NCBI GenBank assembly: GCA_015523645.1
Contig: WAJY01000089.1
Span: 1-7,077, forward strand
DNA: 7,077 nt
Reading direction: 5' to 3'
Source: Geoglobus sp.
Lineage (GTDB): Archaea; Halobacteriota; Archaeoglobi; Archaeoglobales; Archaeoglobaceae
Below are positions 5,968 through 7,077 of the stretch, piece after piece. The notes under the pieces were generated by a model. The model did no database searches, was not told the DNA's origin, and saw nothing but the letters and a program-made list of their open reading frames with translations. Numbering within the stretch: position 1 is the first letter of the stretch; the number at the start of each line of letters is the position of its first letter. The translations under genes and the position numbers were made by a program.

Positions 5968-5981
5968 ATTTAAATTTTTTT
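5967..5981 (-). promoter_or_regulatory. TATA-box promoter of the L1-L10-L12 operon
   Basis: On the minus strand an A-rich BRE-like run (from 5981) leads into TTTAAAT (5974-5968). An archaeal start site about 26 bases downstream would fall near 5945, giving a leader of roughly 57 bases that contains the whole L1 hairpin and the GGTGAT site. The placement is consistent with a strong ribosomal-protein promoter, but the start point is predicted from spacing only. Confidence 0.55.
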
Positions 5982-6032
5982 CTGCCAACCCAACTTAATT
6001 ATAATGGAGACTGAATATTAGTTCTGGTAAAT

Positions 6033-6103
6033 TTTGAGTGAAAAATACACAGAATTTGCGGAATTGTTCAGAAATGCTCTAAAAATTCTGGAACAAACTC
6101 AAA
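6033..6103. repeat. Nested inverted repeat, candidate structured RNA
   Basis: TTTGAGT (6033-6039) pairs with ACTCAAA (6097-6103), and inside it CAGAATTT (6050-6057) pairs with AAATTCTG (6083-6090). Both arm pairs are perfect and nested, so the 71 bases could fold into a two-part stem-loop separated by an internal loop. A TATA-like TTAATTATAA (5996-6005, plus strand) lies at a suitable distance upstream for a start near 6027. No known RNA family is recognised: there are no C/D-box motifs, tRNA or SRP features. It could be a small RNA, a remnant of an inserted element, or chance. A 26-codon open frame overlaps it. Confidence 0.3.
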
Positions 6104-6114
6104 GAAAACAATAA
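6034..6114 (+). other. 26-codon open frame starting TTG, possible micro-protein or gene remnant
   Basis: From TTG 6034 the frame encodes a short amphipathic peptide with the pattern SEKYTEFAELFRNALKILEQ followed by TQRKQ and a TAA. Its composition looks more protein-like than expected for AT-rich intergenic DNA, and the same frame stays open for another 24 codons after the TAA. There is only a weak ribosome-binding match (GGT at 6026-6028) and the start codon is poor. It may be a decayed end of a lost gene, a micro-protein, or coincidence; I do not recognise a family. It overlaps the nested inverted repeat, and both readings cannot be assumed. Confidence 0.2.
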
Positions 6115-6127
6115 AATCCGTTTTATT
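6110..6127. terminator. AT-only hairpin AATAAAA-tccg-TTTTATT
   Basis: A perfect 7-bp inverted repeat made only of A/T pairs closes a TCCG tetraloop. Read on the plus strand its 3' arm is T-rich, so it could end a short transcript from the 6033-6103 element. It is weak thermodynamically, especially for a thermophile, so the T tract would matter more than the stem. Confidence 0.25.
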
Positions 6128-6217
6128 TAAGAAATGGAGTTATAATTTCAATACATTTTGCGAAAACTTTAAAAATCACAAGATATTAGAGAAAACTCAG
6201 TTCCAAATCTGATATTG

Positions 6218-6230
6218 AGCTTATAAAAAA
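6218..6230 (+). promoter_or_regulatory. TATA-box promoter of the speH-bpsA operon
   Basis: The sequence GCTTATAAAAAA contains a good archaeal TATA box (6221-6229). A start about 26 bases downstream would be near 6251, giving a leader of roughly 38 bases to the speH ATG at 6289. A weaker box-like CTTTAAAAAT at 6168-6177 could give a longer leader starting near 6198. Placement is by motif and distance only. Confidence 0.5.
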
Positions 6231-6260
6231 TTGAATTTCAGTCCTTCAGAGGTGAGAAAA

Positions 6261-6353
6261 ATGCAGAACAAAACTTCAGGTGATGAAGATGATCGTAGGA
6301 AAGCACATTATTGCGGAATTATATGGAGTTCCAAAGGAGTTGATTTCATATGA
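6261..6353 (+). CDS. Possible short upstream ORF overlapping speH (30 codons)
   Basis: An ATG at 6261, five bases after GAGGTGA (6249-6255), opens a 30-codon frame beginning MQNKTSGDEDDRRKAHYC and ending at TGA 6351-6353. It overlaps the first 65 bases of speH in a different frame. The ribosome-binding match is as good as that of speH itself, which argues for real initiation here if the transcript includes it. The encoded peptide past position 6289 is probably dictated by the speH sequence, so only the first nine or so residues can carry a signal. It could act as a regulatory upstream frame for the polyamine gene, or be fortuitous. If transcription starts near 6251 most of its Shine-Dalgarno is still present but at the very 5' end. 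Confidence 0.25.
   Translation: MQNKTSGDEDDRRKAHYCGIIWSSKGVDFI
6274..6288 (+). promoter_or_regulatory. Hairpin presenting the speH ribosome-binding site
   Basis: CTTCA (6274-6278) pairs perfectly with TGAAG (6284-6288), leaving exactly GGTGA, the Shine-Dalgarno core, as the five-base loop. The stem ends at the base before the ATG at 6289. The site decides the start: GGTGAT at 6279-6284 is four bases before ATG 6289, so GTG 6280 and ATG 6283 inside it are not starts. The hairpin is short and may be too weak alone to control initiation at high temperature. CTTCAG followed by GGTGA also occurs 30 bases upstream (6244-6255), forming an imperfect direct repeat. Confidence 0.4.
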
Positions 6354-6627
6354 GAAAGAGGTAAGGAGGATAGTGGAAGAGGTGGTGAAGGAGGCAAATC
6401 TTACAAAGGTAGCTTCTCAATACAAACAGTTTGAACCCCATGGTGTTACAGGTGTTGTTTTGATATCAGAAAGTCACATCTCACTCCACACCTGGCCCGA
6501 ACACGGGCTTGTAAACCTGGACATATTCACATGTGGGGATACAAGAAAGACAGACAGGGCTTTTGAGCTATTCTTGGAAAAATTCAAACCATCTTCTTAC
6601 AGGCACTACGTTTTAGATAGAGGATAG
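6289..6627 (+). CDS. speH: S-adenosylmethionine decarboxylase proenzyme
   Basis: Pyruvoyl-dependent enzyme that decarboxylates SAM to make the aminopropyl donor for polyamine synthesis in the cytoplasm. The proenzyme cleaves itself to form two chains. In this 112-residue product the cleavage site lies in LISESHISLHTWPEHG (58-73), between E61 and S62; S62 becomes the pyruvoyl group. H67 in HTWPEHG and C82 in DIFTCG are the conserved processing and catalytic residues. The length fits the short class 1B form found in archaea and many bacteria. ATG 6289 is chosen because GGTGAT is spaced four bases before it and the product then begins MIVGKHIIAELYG, a typical N-terminus. The stop is four bases before the bpsA ATG, so the two genes form an operon. 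A related arginine decarboxylase of archaea shares this fold, but local context with bpsA favours SAM decarboxylase. Confidence 0.9.
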   Translation: MIVGKHIIAELYGVPKELISYEKEVRRIVEEVVKEANLTKVASQYKQFEPHGVTGVVLISESHISLHTWPEHGLVNLDIFTCGDTRKTDRAFELFLEKFKPSSYRHYVLDRG

Positions 6628-6631
6628 AAAG

Positions 6632-7077
6632 ATGAGAAGGATAAGAAACCAGATCTTCCAAGCTCTTTCCTCTGGCTCAACATCTGTCTACAAGCTCATA
6701 GACTCGCAGGATGCCAGTCTTCCAGAATTTTTCAGTCTTCTTGAAGAACTGGAAAGAGAGGGGTACATTGAGATAAGGGATGGAAAGGTGGGATTAACAG
6801 AGAAAGGAAAGGCTTATTCAGAAAGCATACAGGCTATGAACATTGAAGTGAGGTGCAAGTGCTGTGATGGAACGGGATATGAGATAGCAAAGGACTTTGA
6901 GGAGATTCTGAGGAGATACAAAGACATTGCGATAAACCGTCCTGAAACTATTGAAAAGTATGATCAGGGATTCATAAGCCCGGATGGTGTTGTTAAAAGG
7001 GTTGAGTTCATGTATGAGAGAGGAGACGTCATCGACACCGAGATATTTGTTGCAGGAGATGATGATCTCATAAGCAT
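6632..7077 (+). CDS. bpsA: N4-bis(aminopropyl)spermidine synthase (3' end outside window)
   Basis: Branched-chain polyamine synthase (formerly DUF43): it adds two aminopropyl groups from decarboxylated SAM to the N4 of spermidine, giving branched polyamines that stabilise nucleic acids at high temperature. Some 148 residues are visible, under half of the roughly 350 usual, cut by the window edge. They include an N-terminal winged-helix-like domain (about 1-70, with LPEFFSLLEELEREGYIEI and VGLTEKGKAY), a CKCC cysteine cluster (76-79), the RPETIEKYDQGFISPDGVVKRV block (109-130), and EIFVAGDDDLIS at the end, the GDDD motif of the family's active site. ATG 6632 follows speH by four bases, with GAGGAT at 6620-6625 as a weak ribosome-binding site. 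Close match to the family pattern makes the call firm; whether the rest is intact cannot be seen. Confidence 0.9.
   Translation, partial: MRRIRNQIFQALSSGSTSVYKLIDSQDASLPEFFSLLEELEREGYIEIRDGKVGLTEKGKAYSESIQAMNIEVRCKCCDGTGYEIAKDFEEILRRYKDIAINRPETIEKYDQGFISPDGVVKRVEFMYERGDVIDTEIFVAGDDDLIS

Noticed and set aside
5889..6288. CRISPR array, tRNA or C/D-box guide RNA in the intergenic region
   Set aside because: There are no evenly spaced direct repeats, no cloverleaf with acceptor and T-loop sequences, and no paired C and D boxes on either strand.
1..7077. A mobile element, defence cassette or other novel multi-gene system
   Set aside because: All long genes belong to known archaeal housekeeping or polyamine families; no transposase, integrase, nuclease, toxin or unfamiliar operon is present.

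Overview
The window is chromosomal DNA from a euryarchaeon, most likely a thermophilic member of the Archaeoglobales; the genus cannot be fixed from this sequence alone. Evidence: archaeal-type ribosomal proteins (L21e, L1, P0-like L10, P1-like L12), RNA polymerase subunits F and L, the exosome subunit Csl4, GGTGAT/GGAGG ribosome-binding sites, TATA-box promoters, and a gene for branched-chain polyamine synthesis (BpsA), a pathway of thermophilic archaea. The genes look intact, tightly packed and alike in base composition. I see no mobile element, CRISPR array, tRNA or rRNA.

Layout. (1) Positions 1-2499, plus strand: the end of rpl21e, rpoF, a DUF655 helix-hairpin-helix protein with its own TATA box, the 16S rRNA dimethyltransferase KsgA/Dim1 and an Mtq2/HemK2-like methyltransferase. 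(2) Positions 5990-2486, minus strand: a probable long operon L1 - L10 - L12 - METTL5-like methyltransferase - Csl4 - RpoL, tail to tail with the first cluster and overlapping it by 14 bp. (3) Positions 5889-6260: an AT-rich divergent intergenic region. It holds the L1 promoter and an L1-type autoregulatory hairpin on the minus strand, a nested inverted repeat overlapping a 26-codon open frame, an AT-only hairpin, and the promoter of the polyamine genes. (4) Positions 6289-7077, plus strand: speH (S-adenosylmethionine decarboxylase) followed at once by the 5' part of bpsA, whose 3' end lies outside the window.

How the genes work together. Regions 1 and 2 are informational: ribosome stalk and L1, two RNA polymerase subunits, the RNA exosome cap, and three methyltransferases predicted to act on 16S rRNA (KsgA, METTL5-like) or on a release factor (Mtq2-like). 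Region 4 is metabolic: SpeH makes decarboxylated SAM, the aminopropyl donor that BpsA uses to build branched polyamines.

Most of the window is ordinary, well-conserved archaeal housekeeping sequence. The points most worth a second look are non-coding: the L1-binding-site mimic that partly covers the L1 ribosome-binding site, the overlapping short upstream frame plus Shine-Dalgarno hairpin before speH, and the unexplained nested inverted repeat at 6033-6103.
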